A stretch of DNA of 64,000 nt from Chryseobacterium sp. G0162 (GCF_003815715.1 NZ_CP033922.1:248001-312000); one strand, 5' to 3'. Shown: positions 34,138 to 42,880, counted from the first letter of the stretch. The notes: generated from the sequence alone by a model not told the origin. Numbers and translations are program-made.

Positions 34138-34334
34138 TACCACACACGTACCACATTTTATTTTAGAGGAAAAACCACGTTAAACACTTATTCCTTTCTA
34201 TTTTAACATATTCTTAATTTTTTATATTAAAAATTTAACCTAATCTTCACGAAAACATGGTCTTACATTACAATGCGAGGCATACTATTTGATACTTATA
34301 AATTTCCATATCATCACTAAAAATTCAAAATATT

Positions 34335-34748
34335 ATGAACGCAGCAGATCTTAAAATCAAAAACTTAGTCGAGTACAAAAATCAGATTTATACGATCACT
34401 GAAATTTTTCAGAGTATAGAGCAGGCATATTTTGTTAAAATTGAAAATGATATTCACAGTATTTCAGTTCCGACTGATTCCATAAAGCCTATTAAAATAA
34501 CGGAAGAATGGCTTGAGAAACTGGGATTTTCAAAAACGTACAGTTCCGATCAAAGTATCAGATATGAAAGACCGGAAGCTTTTATAAAATATGACATCGA
34601 CCTGAGTTCCAGAAAAATACTGGAAGGGTTGAAAATTTATGGGAATGCCATAAAATGTAAATATATCCACGAGTTTCAAAATATTTTGTCGTGTTTATTC
34701 GGGAAAGAACCTGCATTACATTTTGGTTACCTGAAAACAGAGTCATAG
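34335..34748 (+). CDS. Hypothetical cytoplasmic protein
   Basis: 137 residues without signal peptide or membrane segment. It opens with a short beta-rich block (DLKIKNLVEYKNQIYTITEIF) seen in a common group of small Bacteroidota proteins of unknown role, and ends with an alpha-helical region with two Cys (CKYIH, CLFGKE). No function can be assigned. Single gene with its own terminator. Confidence 0.75.
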   Translation: MNAADLKIKNLVEYKNQIYTITEIFQSIEQAYFVKIENDIHSISVPTDSIKPIKITEEWLEKLGFSKTYSSDQSIRYERPEAFIKYDIDLSSRKILEGLKIYGNAIKCKYIHEFQNILSCLFGKEPALHFGYLKTES

Positions 34749-34769
34749 TTAAATAGTTCTTAGTTATCA

Positions 34770-34806
34770 AAAACCACAGTTTAGTTACATAAGCTGTGGT
34801 TTTTTT
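34770..34806 (+). terminator. Terminator after the 137-aa gene
   Basis: AAAACCACAG (34770-34779) pairs with CTGTGGTTTT (34794-34803), with a T run to 34806. Confidence 0.85.
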
Positions 34807-35009
34807 AGAATAAGAAATGAGAAATGATTGATAATTAATCAATAATCTCAGGCTAAGAAAATAAGAGCTGTTATTTTTTTAATAATATTTGGAAACTTTA
34901 GCATCACGACTGAATTTTAAAATTCCGAAAAACTCACCATACATACTTCATTCGTTTCGTGCATATTTGTATTCATTTATTATTTAAATTAATATAAAAA
35001 ACACTCGAT

Positions 35010-35357
35010 ATGATTTTTAAAATTATAATTTCTATCCTTATGCTTACCGCTGTTTTTATGGGGTTTAAACAGGGAATTGCTATGTTTTCCGGTAAACCTG
35101 AAATGACGGCCATGTTCGGAAAATGGGGGTTTGATAAAACCGGACTGATAATTAATGGTGCCATTACTATCCTTGCCTCCTTGCTGATTCTATTTCCTAA
35201 AACCTTTATCTGGGGAAACTTTTTAATGGCTGCAGGCATTTTGTTAATTATCTGTTTTCATCTTATGGATAAGGATTTTAAAGGAGTCTTGATAGAACTC
35301 CCCTTTCTTTTCCTCAATCTGGTGATTATTTATCTTCAACATCCTCTTAAAAATTAA
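35010..35357 (+). CDS. DoxX-like small membrane protein
   Basis: 115 residues with four hydrophobic segments (about 2-18, 45-63, 66-85, 93-110). The block KQGIAMFSGKPEMTAMFGKWGFDKTGL is similar to DoxX-like proteins of Bacteroidota. Function unknown; members have been linked to oxidative stress and quinone processes. It is followed after 7 nt by a secreted protein gene, so they form a two-gene operon. Confidence 0.7.
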   Translation: MIFKIIISILMLTAVFMGFKQGIAMFSGKPEMTAMFGKWGFDKTGLIINGAITILASLLILFPKTFIWGNFLMAAGILLIICFHLMDKDFKGVLIELPFLFLNLVIIYLQHPLKN

Positions 35358-35364
35358 TATTGGT

Positions 35365-35799
35365 ATGAAATACTTTAATCTTGTCATACTATTGGTTATA
35401 GGATCTTCCAATACAGCCTGTGGCCAGAATACAGCCAAAGAAAAACAAACCTCAACATTAACTTCAAAAAAACAACAGACCATGGATTTATCAAAAATAA
35501 CAGATTCTCAAGTAAAACAAGCTATAGAAGCTCTTCAGACGGGAGATAAAAACTGGTATAGTTTCTTTATTGAAAATCCCGCCATGACTGATGATGGCAA
35601 TAAAGTAGATTTTAAAGCCTTTTTTGCCAATGCCCTTGGCAAAGAAATGTTTCTCAGCATAGACCGTGTTGAAAATGACAGTAAGAACATTCACGGAAAT
35701 TTTAAAGCCGGACAATGGGGAACTTTTCCTGTATTTTTCAGGTTTCATAAGAATACTGAAGGAAAATTTGACCGACTAGACATTGGGCAAGATAGATAA
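35365..35799 (+). CDS. Exported small protein, possible SnoaL-like fold
   Basis: 144 residues with a signal peptide and a Cys at the cleavage region (SNTACGQN), which may be a weak lipobox. The mature part starts with a low-complexity Thr/Lys/Gln linker, then about 100 residues with the pattern VKQAIEALQTGDKNWYSFF...GKEMFLSIDRVENDSKNIHGNF, which resembles NTF2/SnoaL-like small-ligand-binding folds. No catalytic motif is evident. It is co-transcribed with the DoxX-like gene. Confidence 0.7.
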   Translation: MKYFNLVILLVIGSSNTACGQNTAKEKQTSTLTSKKQQTMDLSKITDSQVKQAIEALQTGDKNWYSFFIENPAMTDDGNKVDFKAFFANALGKEMFLSIDRVENDSKNIHGNFKAGQWGTFPVFFRFHKNTEGKFDRLDIGQDR

Positions 35800-35819
35800 A
35801 GAGCTTTTTCACAACAGAA

Positions 35820-35845
35820 AAGGCTACCTCGTTTGAGATAGCCTT
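35820..35845. terminator. Hairpin between convergent genes
   Basis: AAGGCTACCTC (35820-35830) pairs with GAGATAGCCTT (35835-35845) with one mismatch. A T run follows only on the minus strand, so it would mainly end leftward transcripts; it is a weak terminator for the rightward pair. Confidence 0.5.
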
Positions 35846-35893
35846 CACGTACTTATATCTAAAAATCAATCGTACTTGATACTAATGATTTTT

Positions 35894-36307
35894 TTAGCTT
35901 TTAAACACTACTTTTTTAGCGAGTCTTAATGTATAAGCATTTTTGTTTTTTGTAAGAGTATACTGGCCTTTTTTATAGATCACTCCTTTTTTAGAAGCAA
36001 TTTTATCCAGCACTAAGCTTCCATCAGATGCAGGTAGGAATATTTCTGCTTTTTTACTGTCCTCGCTAAGAATTACTGCTGCATTAGAAGTATAAGATTT
36101 TTTAGAATCTACTTCTTTCAACTGTATCTTTTCATCAAAAATTCTTACACAGTCGTTTTTTATTACTGAGAATGTGTATCCTGCAGATCCTTTACATCCG
36201 TGCTTATCTTTATCTGAACCGGCACCTTTGGGACTAAGTTGAGCAGAAACTCCTGAAGCGAAAATTACAACAGTCATTGCTGTAATAAATTGTTTTACAT
36301 TTTTCAT
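35894..36307 (-). CDS. Exported hypothetical protein
   Basis: 137 residues with a signal peptide (MKNVKQFITAMTVVIFASGVSA). The mature start has a charged segment and two Cys (HGCKGSAGYTFSVIKNDCVRIFD), a pattern I know from small secreted Bacteroidota proteins of unknown role, followed by a beta-rich stretch. No function is assignable. Upstream on the same strand, 50 nt away, is a candidate small ORF. Confidence 0.75.
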   Translation of the reverse strand: MKNVKQFITAMTVVIFASGVSAQLSPKGAGSDKDKHGCKGSAGYTFSVIKNDCVRIFDEKIQLKEVDSKKSYTSNAAVILSEDSKKAEIFLPASDGSLVLDKIASKKGVIYKKGQYTLTKNKNAYTLRLAKKVVFKS

Positions 36308-36356
36308 ATATGTTTAATTTAATAGATGAATTTACTTATTTTTTCTAACATTTATT

Positions 36357-36500
36357 TCAGTTAGCCATTAAATTTATCTTATCATTTTTCAGTCTCCTTT
36401 TTACTTCAATTTCTTGATCATAAAGAGGGGTCATTATTGTGTTTTTAGAATCTTCATTGTTTTTAAGGTTTCTATTTCTGCATCCTTTTTTCTTTTGCAA
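36357..36500 (-). CDS. Candidate small basic protein
   Basis: A 47-codon frame from TTG 36500 to TGA at 36357 (or 25 codons from ATG 36434). The C-terminal part, TPLYDQEIEVKRRLKNDK, has the charged helical look of real protein. It runs in the same direction as, and 50 nt ahead of, the secreted-protein gene. No family is recognised and no start is strongly supported, so this remains tentative. Confidence 0.3.
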   Translation of the reverse strand: MQKKKGCRNRNLKNNEDSKNTIMTPLYDQEIEVKRRLKNDKINLMAN

Positions 36501-36612
36501 ATTTTAAAAACTTATTTAAAAAACAACAATTTTATCATACTACATTTATACCACATTTGTTATTTTTGCCATAAATAAAGCATTTATCGAAAAATATCTA
36601 TAAAAAATCTGC

Positions 36613-36645
36613 AAAAAAAGATTACTGCAACGATTATGAGTAATC
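36613..36645 (-). terminator. Terminator of the TPR-HTH gene
   Basis: On the minus strand GATTACT (36645-36639) pairs with AGTAATC (36626-36620), followed by a T run (36619-36613). It lies 50 nt after the gene's stop. Confidence 0.7.
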
Positions 36646-36694
36646 CTAACACTACTTTTTTGAACCCCTGCTGTTTCACTATGAGAATTTGTAT

Positions 36695-38143
36695 TTATAA
36701 AGAATCAAAAAAAATAAACAGTTCCTGTTCAGTAGGAACATTAAGTTTCTTTCTTAATCTGTGTTTTTTCTGTTGTACAGATTTATGTTGAATAAAGGTA
36801 TATTCGGCAATTTCTTTTGAAGTGAAATTAAGCTTTATCATAGCACAAAATGTCAGTTCTGAAGCCCCAAGTTTTGGATTGATTTCCAGAAGTCTTGAAC
36901 AAAATTCAGGATAAATTTCCTGGAATCTTACTAAGAATGTAGAATCATTCTTTTTGGCCAAACCTACCAACTCATCGAAAGAATCATTGATCCTGCTTTT
37001 CAACAAAAGTGCTTCGCTTTTGAATTCATCTTTCGTTTGTCTTAATGCTCTGTTATGTCGATAGAATAAAATAACAATAATTAGAGATAAAATAACAATA
37101 AAGACGATATAAAGATAAATTTTGTTCTGAGCTCCATTAGATTCTTCTTCTTTATCGCTCAGCATATGATCTATTGAAATATTGATCGCTTCATTCTGAA
37201 TATCTTCCAGAGCAGTTTTTTCTTCTGTATATTTTTGCATCGCCTCTTCTTCTTTCTGAGGTTCATTGAGCATTTTATACGTTTTTGCTATAGATTCATA
37301 GATGCCGGGAATATTATAGAGTCTGTTGGTTTTACTGTAGCAATCCAATGCTTTATTATAGTACTCCAATGCTGTTTTATAGTCTTCCTGGGTAAAATAA
37401 TAGTCTCCATAAGTGAGATAGACAAATCCACTCTGAACATTCGCTTTACCTGTATTGACAATTTTTTCTGAAGCTTTCTGAAGATAAATCAGAGCAGAAT
37501 CTTTTCTTTTGGTGTACATCAAATGATGTTTGGCTAAAAGGGTATTCAATAAAACTCCCTGCCCGTCAATTCTTTTTCCTTTCTGTAAATAAATATAGGA
37601 AGAATCTGCCTTATTTACTTTATATAAAAAGTCTGCCCTGTTGGCATAAAGCCTATACAGATAAAATTTTCTTTTCTCTGTATCTGGAATATTTTTTAGA
37701 TAATATAAACCTTTCGCATTCAAATCCAAAGCACTTTTATAAAGGCCTATTACACCATTTAGCTGACTTTGCTCCTGATAGAGTCTTGCTTTTAAAACAG
37801 AACTCTTGACTTTCTTAAGTTCTTTTTCAGCCAGGGAAAGATAAGACAACCCTCTTTTATAATTTCCGATGGTTGCTGAAATATTGGAGATATTGATATA
37901 ACAAAGGATAATTCCTTCCTTATAATCTTTTTCTTCCGCAATCTTCAGATAGTTTTTATTAAGCCGGACAAGATTTTCATAATCTCCCTGAATTCGGAGT
38001 GATTCTGTTTTCTTAAGCAAAATACTATCAAATCTTTGATATGAAAAGGATCTCTGACCATACGCCGATCCGGTACAACACAGCAGAAATAAAAAAAAGA
38101 AAATATATGAATAAAATATTGTGTTTAATTGAGAAGAGAACAT
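36695..38143 (-). CDS. TPR protein with one transmembrane helix and C-terminal HTH (membrane-bound regulator)
   Basis: 482 residues. Signal peptide or first anchor (about 9-29), several TPR repeats (about 40-310; YGDYYFTQEDYKTALEYYNKALDCY is a good one), a transmembrane helix (about 343-363), a coiled coil, and a C-terminal LuxR-like HTH (ASELTFCAMIKLNFTSKEIAEYTFIQHKSVQQKKHRLRKKLN). The TPR part would be outside and the HTH inside, so it is a one-component sensor-regulator. A related HTH tail occurs on the 58306-59250 protein. Such genes are frequent in Chryseobacterium. Its ligand and targets are unknown. Confidence 0.85.
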   Translation of the reverse strand: MFSSQLNTIFYSYIFFFLFLLCCTGSAYGQRSFSYQRFDSILLKKTESLRIQGDYENLVRLNKNYLKIAEEKDYKEGIILCYINISNISATIGNYKRGLSYLSLAEKELKKVKSSVLKARLYQEQSQLNGVIGLYKSALDLNAKGLYYLKNIPDTEKRKFYLYRLYANRADFLYKVNKADSSYIYLQKGKRIDGQGVLLNTLLAKHHLMYTKRKDSALIYLQKASEKIVNTGKANVQSGFVYLTYGDYYFTQEDYKTALEYYNKALDCYSKTNRLYNIPGIYESIAKTYKMLNEPQKEEEAMQKYTEEKTALEDIQNEAINISIDHMLSDKEEESNGAQNKIYLYIVFIVILSLIIVILFYRHNRALRQTKDEFKSEALLLKSRINDSFDELVGLAKKNDSTFLVRFQEIYPEFCSRLLEINPKLGASELTFCAMIKLNFTSKEIAEYTFIQHKSVQQKKHRLRKKLNVPTEQELFIFFDSL

Positions 38144-38573
38144 TTTTTTAATTACTTTAGAATAACCATTGTTAAATTTTCAAATCATTTGCCAGCTCAA
38201 CATAAACATTTGATTGCTAACAAATTCTATCATTTTAAGTTTTGGTATTGCATTACAAATAGTATTCCAATTCTAAAGTAAATCCTTCCTCTCTGAATTT
38301 TTATAAGAAAGAAGAAGTTGCTTCAAAAGTTATATAAATTGGCTTTTGTCATTGACTACATTGAGTTTTCAATTTCTGACGAAGGAATAATCTTATTAGT
38401 AATCAATGATTTGAGATTCTTTACTATGATTTGTGGATAGTTTCTTCAGATATTGAATAAGGATTTTCAAGATCTATAGATTTTTTTGGTTTAGAGGATA
38501 CAATCTGTCATCCCGATTTAAAGTACCCTTGGCTATCAAATCACTACCTTCCAACACAACGGTAAACTAAATA
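38144..38573. other. Intergenic region, no gene supported
   Basis: About 430 bp upstream of the TPR-HTH gene. Short open stretches on the minus strand read protein-like (e.g. LENPYSISEETIHK) but are closed by stops on both sides, so the stretch may be decayed coding DNA. No promoter box of good quality was found. Confidence 0.35.
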
Positions 38574-39026
38574 TTACCCATTCAGTTCTTCAATTTGAAT
38601 AAACCATTCTTCATAGACATCCTGTGCCGTTTTGATCTGATGCCCAGTAAACGTTTTATCATAGCTAAAGTCACTATTGAATTTATCGGTTTTAGGATGA
38701 TATGATAACTTAAACATTCTTGGAGCTTCTCTCCCGTCATTTTGAAATAGCTCTTCTATATTTTTCAAAATCTGATTGCCTTTATTTAACATACCAAAAG
38801 CTTTTTCATTGCTGATGTCATACTGTGTGTCCGATACTTCATTCACTTTATGAGATTTCACCAAATACCCATTAATCTCAAAAAAAACTTTATAAAAATA
38901 ACCTGATTCTATTAATCCGATAATATAAACAGCATCTACTTCTTCAGAATTATTACAAACAAATTCAAAACCTGTTTCAACTAATTCTGCAAGATATTTT
39001 TGAAATTCATTATCGAAATAGCTCAT
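38574..39026 (-). CDS. Possible YezG/DUF600-like immunity protein
   Basis: 150 residues, acidic, soluble. The central pattern (YFYKVFFEINGYLV), the block KLSYHPKTDKFNSDFSYD and the end YEEWFIQIE resemble the DUF600/YezG family, immunity proteins to secreted nuclease toxins. No toxin gene is next to it, so it would be an orphan immunity gene. The similarity is judged by eye and could be wrong; otherwise it is a hypothetical protein. Confidence 0.55.
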   Translation of the reverse strand: MSYFDNEFQKYLAELVETGFEFVCNNSEEVDAVYIIGLIESGYFYKVFFEINGYLVKSHKVNEVSDTQYDISNEKAFGMLNKGNQILKNIEELFQNDGREAPRMFKLSYHPKTDKFNSDFSYDKTFTGHQIKTAQDVYEEWFIQIEELNG

Positions 39027-39087
39027 ATTTAGAGGATTTACAATTGCTTCAGTTAAGATAGTAAAATTTGGTCATCCGGGCTTCAGC

Positions 39088-39153
39088 ATATCTTAAGACC
39101 TAATCTCAGTACAAATCATTCTTGATATTTGCCATAATATTTACGTAAATTTG
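39088..39153 (+). promoter_or_regulatory. Promoter region of the Crp-like gene
   Basis: A perfect -7 box TAAATTTG (39146-39153) lies 51 nt before the ATG. It overlaps a 12-bp palindrome ATTTACGTAAAT (39139-39150). The half-site ATATCTTAAG (39088-39097), shared with the palindrome at the 3' end of the gene, sits 49 nt upstream of the -7 box. Confidence 0.5.
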
Positions 39154-39203
39154 GGCATTATCTGCCTGCCAGTAAGCAAAACAGGCGATATTACAACTTC
39201 ATT

Positions 39204-39803
39204 ATGGATACAGATATTATTATTTCTCAACTGACAGAACATTTTCAGGAAATAGTCCCTTTAAAGGAAAAAGAAATTGATCTTGTGACTCAAAAACTGG
39301 AATGTATTCAGCTCAAAAAGAAAGAGTATCTGCTTCGGGAAGGACAAGTTTCAAGACATATGCGTTTCATTGCCCAGGGAAGTCTGTACGCTTACCACAT
39401 CGATGAAAAAGGCAAAGAAAATATCACCCAGCTTGGTATTGAAAACTGGTGGATCAATGATCTGTACAGTTATCTGAGTGAACTTCCTTCAAGAATGTTT
39501 ATTCAAGCTAATGAAGATGCTGTGATCGTTCAGATCAGTAAAAGTAATTTAGAGTTACTGTATAAAGAAATTCCTGCTATCTCAGAATTCTGGCGTCTGA
39601 AAATGCAATCAGCTTATGTTACCTTACAGGAAAGAACTTTTGAACACTCAAGAGTAGATGCCTACACTAAATATAGAAATTTTGTAACGGGTTACCGTAA
39701 TATCGAACAACGTTTTCCTCAGTATATGATTGCTTCCTACCTTGGAATTACTGTAGAATACCTGAGCTATTTAAGAAAAAAACACCTGTCTGACGTTTCT
39801 TAA
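39204..39803 (+). CDS. Crp/Fnr family transcriptional regulator
   Basis: 199 residues: a cyclic-nucleotide-binding-like beta roll (about 20-120; LRFIAQGSLYAYHIDEKGKENITQLG), a long helix, and a C-terminal HTH (about 155-195; YMIASYLGITVEYLSYLRKKHL). The cAMP-contacting residues of E. coli Crp are not seen, as in most Bacteroidota members, so the signal is unknown. It leads a three-gene unit with a beta-barrel-like protein and a DoxX protein, which it may control through the palindrome at its own stop codon. Confidence 0.88.
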   Translation: MDTDIIISQLTEHFQEIVPLKEKEIDLVTQKLECIQLKKKEYLLREGQVSRHMRFIAQGSLYAYHIDEKGKENITQLGIENWWINDLYSYLSELPSRMFIQANEDAVIVQISKSNLELLYKEIPAISEFWRLKMQSAYVTLQERTFEHSRVDAYTKYRNFVTGYRNIEQRFPQYMIASYLGITVEYLSYLRKKHLSDVS

Positions 39804-39814
39804 GATATCTTAAG
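39799..39814. promoter_or_regulatory. Perfect 16-bp palindrome CTTAAGATATCTTAAG, candidate operator
   Basis: It overlaps the stop of the Crp-like gene and lies 55 nt upstream of the next gene. An imperfect copy, CTTCAG-N5-CTTAAG (39081-39097), is upstream of the Crp-like gene. Crp/Fnr dimers bind palindromes of this size, so it fits as an autoregulatory and operon operator. Confidence 0.5.
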
Positions 39815-39868
39815 TTTATTCCGTTCGTGCCTGAATAATTTTGCTCTCAGAAATTTAATGAGTGCAAT

Positions 39869-40489
39869 ATGAAGGCAAAAATTATCGCCATAACAGCTCT
39901 TGCATCAGTCTCTTTAAGTCTGAATGCACAGAAACTAAACTTTACCCCGGATCTTGTTTTAGGGCACCGTTCCTATACCTATATGCACAATGTCAATTAT
40001 TATTTTAATGATCGGCTAAAGCTCAACAATCTCACTTTATTTGATACAGAATATACCAAAGACAAAGAAAATATATTCTTTATTAGAAATACACTTGCTT
40101 ATAATCTGACCAAAAGATTCAGCGTAAATACAGCATTAGGAATGAAAAATCCGGGGGCGTTTTTCAGTATTTATGTACAGTACCGCATTGCAAAACCCAG
40201 TTATTCCCTTTCCTACTCTATTGGAACAACCTATCAGAAAGGGTTTTCTCTTGAACAGTCGGTATCATTTGAATATACACCTTATCTGAAGGAAAACTTA
40301 CAGGGATATTTCAGTTTGCTAGCCATTGGTAATCTGGATGACAGCGGTTATCCGAGAGGCCTTCAGTTTATCCGCCTGGGAGTAAAACAGGACAAAATAA
40401 TGTATGGAGTGGCTTCCAACTTCGACCAGTTCAACAATGCTAAAAAGACCCTTGAAAATGTTGGGGCATTTGTAAAATATAACTTTTAA
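39869..40489 (+). CDS. Exported protein, probably an outer-membrane beta-barrel
   Basis: 206 residues with a signal peptide (about 1-20). The mature chain alternates polar and hydrophobic residues in short strands and ends in Phe (FVKYNF), typical of outer-membrane barrels. Aromatic girdles (YTYMHNVNYYFNDRL, YSLSYSIGTTYQKGF) support this. No family is recognised. It lies 65 nt after the Crp-like gene, and 11 nt before the DoxX gene. Confidence 0.7.
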   Translation: MKAKIIAITALASVSLSLNAQKLNFTPDLVLGHRSYTYMHNVNYYFNDRLKLNNLTLFDTEYTKDKENIFFIRNTLAYNLTKRFSVNTALGMKNPGAFFSIYVQYRIAKPSYSLSYSIGTTYQKGFSLEQSVSFEYTPYLKENLQGYFSLLAIGNLDDSGYPRGLQFIRLGVKQDKIMYGVASNFDQFNNAKKTLENVGAFVKYNF

Positions 40490-40500
40490 ATAATAATAAA

Positions 40501-40902
40501 ATGAAAAAAGACATTGATTTAGGACTATTAATCAGCAGAATCGCTATTGGATTCCCCATGTCAGTTTATGGAGTTAACAAGTTGATCCACGGGGTTGGAT
40601 TTATTGAAGATATGATGATGATGCATGGCTTACCTTCATTCTTCGCCTACGGAGTATTTGCGGGTGAAATTATTGCTCCAATTATGCTGATTGTAGGTTT
40701 CAGGGCCCGTCTGGCAGGTTTAATCTTTGCTGCCAACTGTTTTACAGCAACCGTTCTTGCTCAAACGGCTAATATTTTCAAACTTAACGATTTTGGTGGA
40801 TGGGCGCTTGAATTATTAGTGATCTATATGTTGGTGGGTATAAGTTTCTTCTTTACCGGAGCCGGAAAATATTCGGTTTCAACAGCCAATAAATGGGACT
40901 AA
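40501..40902 (+). CDS. DoxX family membrane protein
   Basis: 133 residues with four hydrophobic helices. DoxX blocks are visible: LLISRIAIGFPMSVYGVNKLIHG at the N-terminus and FAGEIIAPIMLIVGFRARLAGLIFA in the middle. Such proteins are linked to oxidative stress and sulfur metabolism, with no fixed activity known. It is last of the Crp/barrel/DoxX unit. Confidence 0.85.
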   Translation: MKKDIDLGLLISRIAIGFPMSVYGVNKLIHGVGFIEDMMMMHGLPSFFAYGVFAGEIIAPIMLIVGFRARLAGLIFAANCFTATVLAQTANIFKLNDFGGWALELLVIYMLVGISFFFTGAGKYSVSTANKWD

Positions 40903-41005
40903 ATATTACTGGAAAGCGTAAAGATGTTATTTTTCTTTTCAATACGTTTTAAGGTCCAGGGATTTTATCTGTGATACAATTTTGACCGCTTATTTTTATT
41001 TTAAG

Positions 41006-41044
41006 CCACGAATGCACGAATGATTTTATTCGTGCATCTGTGGT
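41006..41044. repeat. Palindromic copy of the CACGAAT intergenic repeat
   Basis: ATGCACGAAT (41013-41022) and ATTCGTGCAT (41028-41037... reading to 41037) form a perfect 10-bp stem, with CCAC/GTGG outside. Related single arms occur at 45525, 46735, 46850 and 54370. Confidence 0.6.
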
Positions 41045-41101
41045 TAAATATTATGTAAATCGTTTCATTTATACTTATCTTTATCCTGATTTTAATAAGG
41101 T

Positions 41102-42010
41102 ATGATGAAGGAAGTAGTTGTGTATCAAATTGATTCTTTTACAAAGGAAAAATTCAAAGGAAACCCTGCAGGGGTTGTATTAGGTGCTGAAAACCTGACC
41201 TCTGAGGAAATGCAGCTTATTGCAAGGGAGCTCAATAATTCTGAAACAGCATTTGTACTCAAACCTGATCAGAATGACTATTTTGATTATCATGTACGGT
41301 ACTTCACTCCCACCACTGAGGTTCCTATCTGTGGACATGCTACCATTGGTGCTCTGTATGCAAAAGCGATAGAAGATAAATTAGATTCCTGTACCATCAA
41401 AATCAACACTCAGGTTGGTATTTTACCTATTGATATTTTAAAAGAAAATAATGACTATCTGATTACGATGACTCAGGGAAGTTTTAGTCTGGAACCAGCT
41501 TTTGATCCTTCAATCACTCAGAAAATCATTGAGGCTTTAGGATTAAAAATGGATGATCTTAACAAAGATTGTCCAATACAGATTGCTTCAACGGGTCACT
41601 CTAAAGTCATGATTGGTATTAACAACAGAGCTCTGCTCAATAATCTTACTCCTGATTTTACTGCTTTAGCCCATCTTAGTAAAGAAATCAACTGTAATGG
41701 CTACTTTGTATTTACTTTTGATTCTGATGATAAGGATATTTTAACGTATGGAAGAATGTTTGCTCCTGCTATCGGTATCCAGGAAGATCCTGTTACAGGA
41801 AATGCGAATGGATCATTAGGAGGTTATCTTATTCAGAATAAAATTGTAAAAGTCTCTGATGAAACGTTTGAATTCACTGGAAGACAGGGAGAAGCTATCA
41901 ACAGAATCGGACAGATGAAAGTTGAGGTCACCATAAAAAATCATATTCCTGAATTGATCAGAATTACAGGGAATGCTGTAAGTGCATTCCGTACAGTGAT
42001 GCAGGTCTGA
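41102..42010 (+). CDS. PhzF family isomerase
   Basis: 302 residues of the PhzF (phenazine biosynthesis-like, DapF-related) fold. Signature blocks: FKGNPAGVVLGAE, ELNNSETAFVL (catalytic Glu region), RYFTPTTEVPICGHATIGAL and GIQEDPVTGNANGSLGGYL. The substrate is not known; no phenazine genes are present, so it is likely a general isomerase. The start is ATG 41102, with ATG 41105 as alternative. It is convergent with the AraC gene, 3 nt apart. Confidence 0.92.
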   Translation: MMKEVVVYQIDSFTKEKFKGNPAGVVLGAENLTSEEMQLIARELNNSETAFVLKPDQNDYFDYHVRYFTPTTEVPICGHATIGALYAKAIEDKLDSCTIKINTQVGILPIDILKENNDYLITMTQGSFSLEPAFDPSITQKIIEALGLKMDDLNKDCPIQIASTGHSKVMIGINNRALLNNLTPDFTALAHLSKEINCNGYFVFTFDSDDKDILTYGRMFAPAIGIQEDPVTGNANGSLGGYLIQNKIVKVSDETFEFTGRQGEAINRIGQMKVEVTIKNHIPELIRITGNAVSAFRTVMQV

Positions 42011-42013
42011 TAT

Positions 42014-42880
42014 TTATTCTGAACCCAGTTTGGTTTCCTCCAATCTCTTCCTGTAATTTTTCGGAGTGGATCCGGTTTTCACTCTGAATAAATACGAAAA
42101 ATGAGAAAAGTTTTGAAATCCAAGTTCAAACGCTATTTCTTTGATTGATTTATCTGAGCTGTGAAGTAAATTTTTGGCTTCAAGAATAATTCTTTCTTTA
42201 ATAAACTCAAGAGGGGAAATATTATACTGTTTTCTGCAAATAACTCCCAGATAATTAGGGGTTATGCAGAGTTCGTCGGCATAAAAAGACACATTTTTCT
42301 GCGCTTTATAGTATTTGTCCACCAGCATGTGAAAACGAAAGGCAAGATTATCCGGCGTGCTTAATGCTTTATTCCCAAAAGCATGCTCTACCCATAAGTT
42401 GATAATAAGTGCCAAAAGACGCACCCGTGCATTAATAAGTTCCGGAAATACAACATCAGCTGCAATTTCTTTCCTGATGGCATTAAATTCGAGACTGAAT
42501 CTGTGATAGGTTTCATCATCAGGCGCTATCATTTCATATTTACTATAAGAAGAAAAAGTGAATTTAAGGGTCGGAGAAAATGTCTTCAAAATAGCATCAT
42601 TAATAATCAGTCTTCTTCCGATAGTATGAGGAGCCAGCTCCCATTTGTATTCTCTTTTGGGAAGATGGATGAATAATTGCTGGGCTTTTAAACCATATTG
42701 ATTCAGACCGGTTGTACATTTTCCACCCTCACATTGATCCAATAAGATAATGGTAAAACAGTTCTCAGGAAAAAAGTTGAGTGAATCACCACTGATCTCA
42801 TCCTGAAAAACAACGTCAATTCCTTTATTAAACACTTCTTCTACTGAATTTTTATTAATCAACTCTTTATCTATTATCAT
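42014..42880 (-). CDS. AraC family transcriptional regulator
   Basis: 288 residues. An N-terminal sensing domain (about 1-180) with CEGGKCTTG near residues 50-58, and a C-terminal AraC double HTH (VSFYADELCITPNYLGVICRKQYNISPLEFIKERII; SIKEIAFELGFQNFSHFSYLFRVKTGSTPKNYRK). It probably controls neighbouring or distant metabolic genes. A perfect -7 box (TATCTTTG on the minus strand, 42983-42976) stands 96 nt upstream. Confidence 0.92.
   Translation of the reverse strand: MIIDKELINKNSVEEVFNKGIDVVFQDEISGDSLNFFPENCFTIILLDQCEGGKCTTGLNQYGLKAQQLFIHLPKREYKWELAPHTIGRRLIINDAILKTFSPTLKFTFSSYSKYEMIAPDDETYHRFSLEFNAIRKEIAADVVFPELINARVRLLALIINLWVEHAFGNKALSTPDNLAFRFHMLVDKYYKAQKNVSFYADELCITPNYLGVICRKQYNISPLEFIKERIILEAKNLLHSSDKSIKEIAFELGFQNFSHFSYLFRVKTGSTPKNYRKRLEETKLGSE

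Noticed and set aside
34278..34293. AGGCATACTATTTGAT resembling a sigma-54 promoter before the 137-aa gene
   Set aside because: Two mismatches, including the key GC of the -12 element and the leading T; not better than chance given AT-rich spacer.
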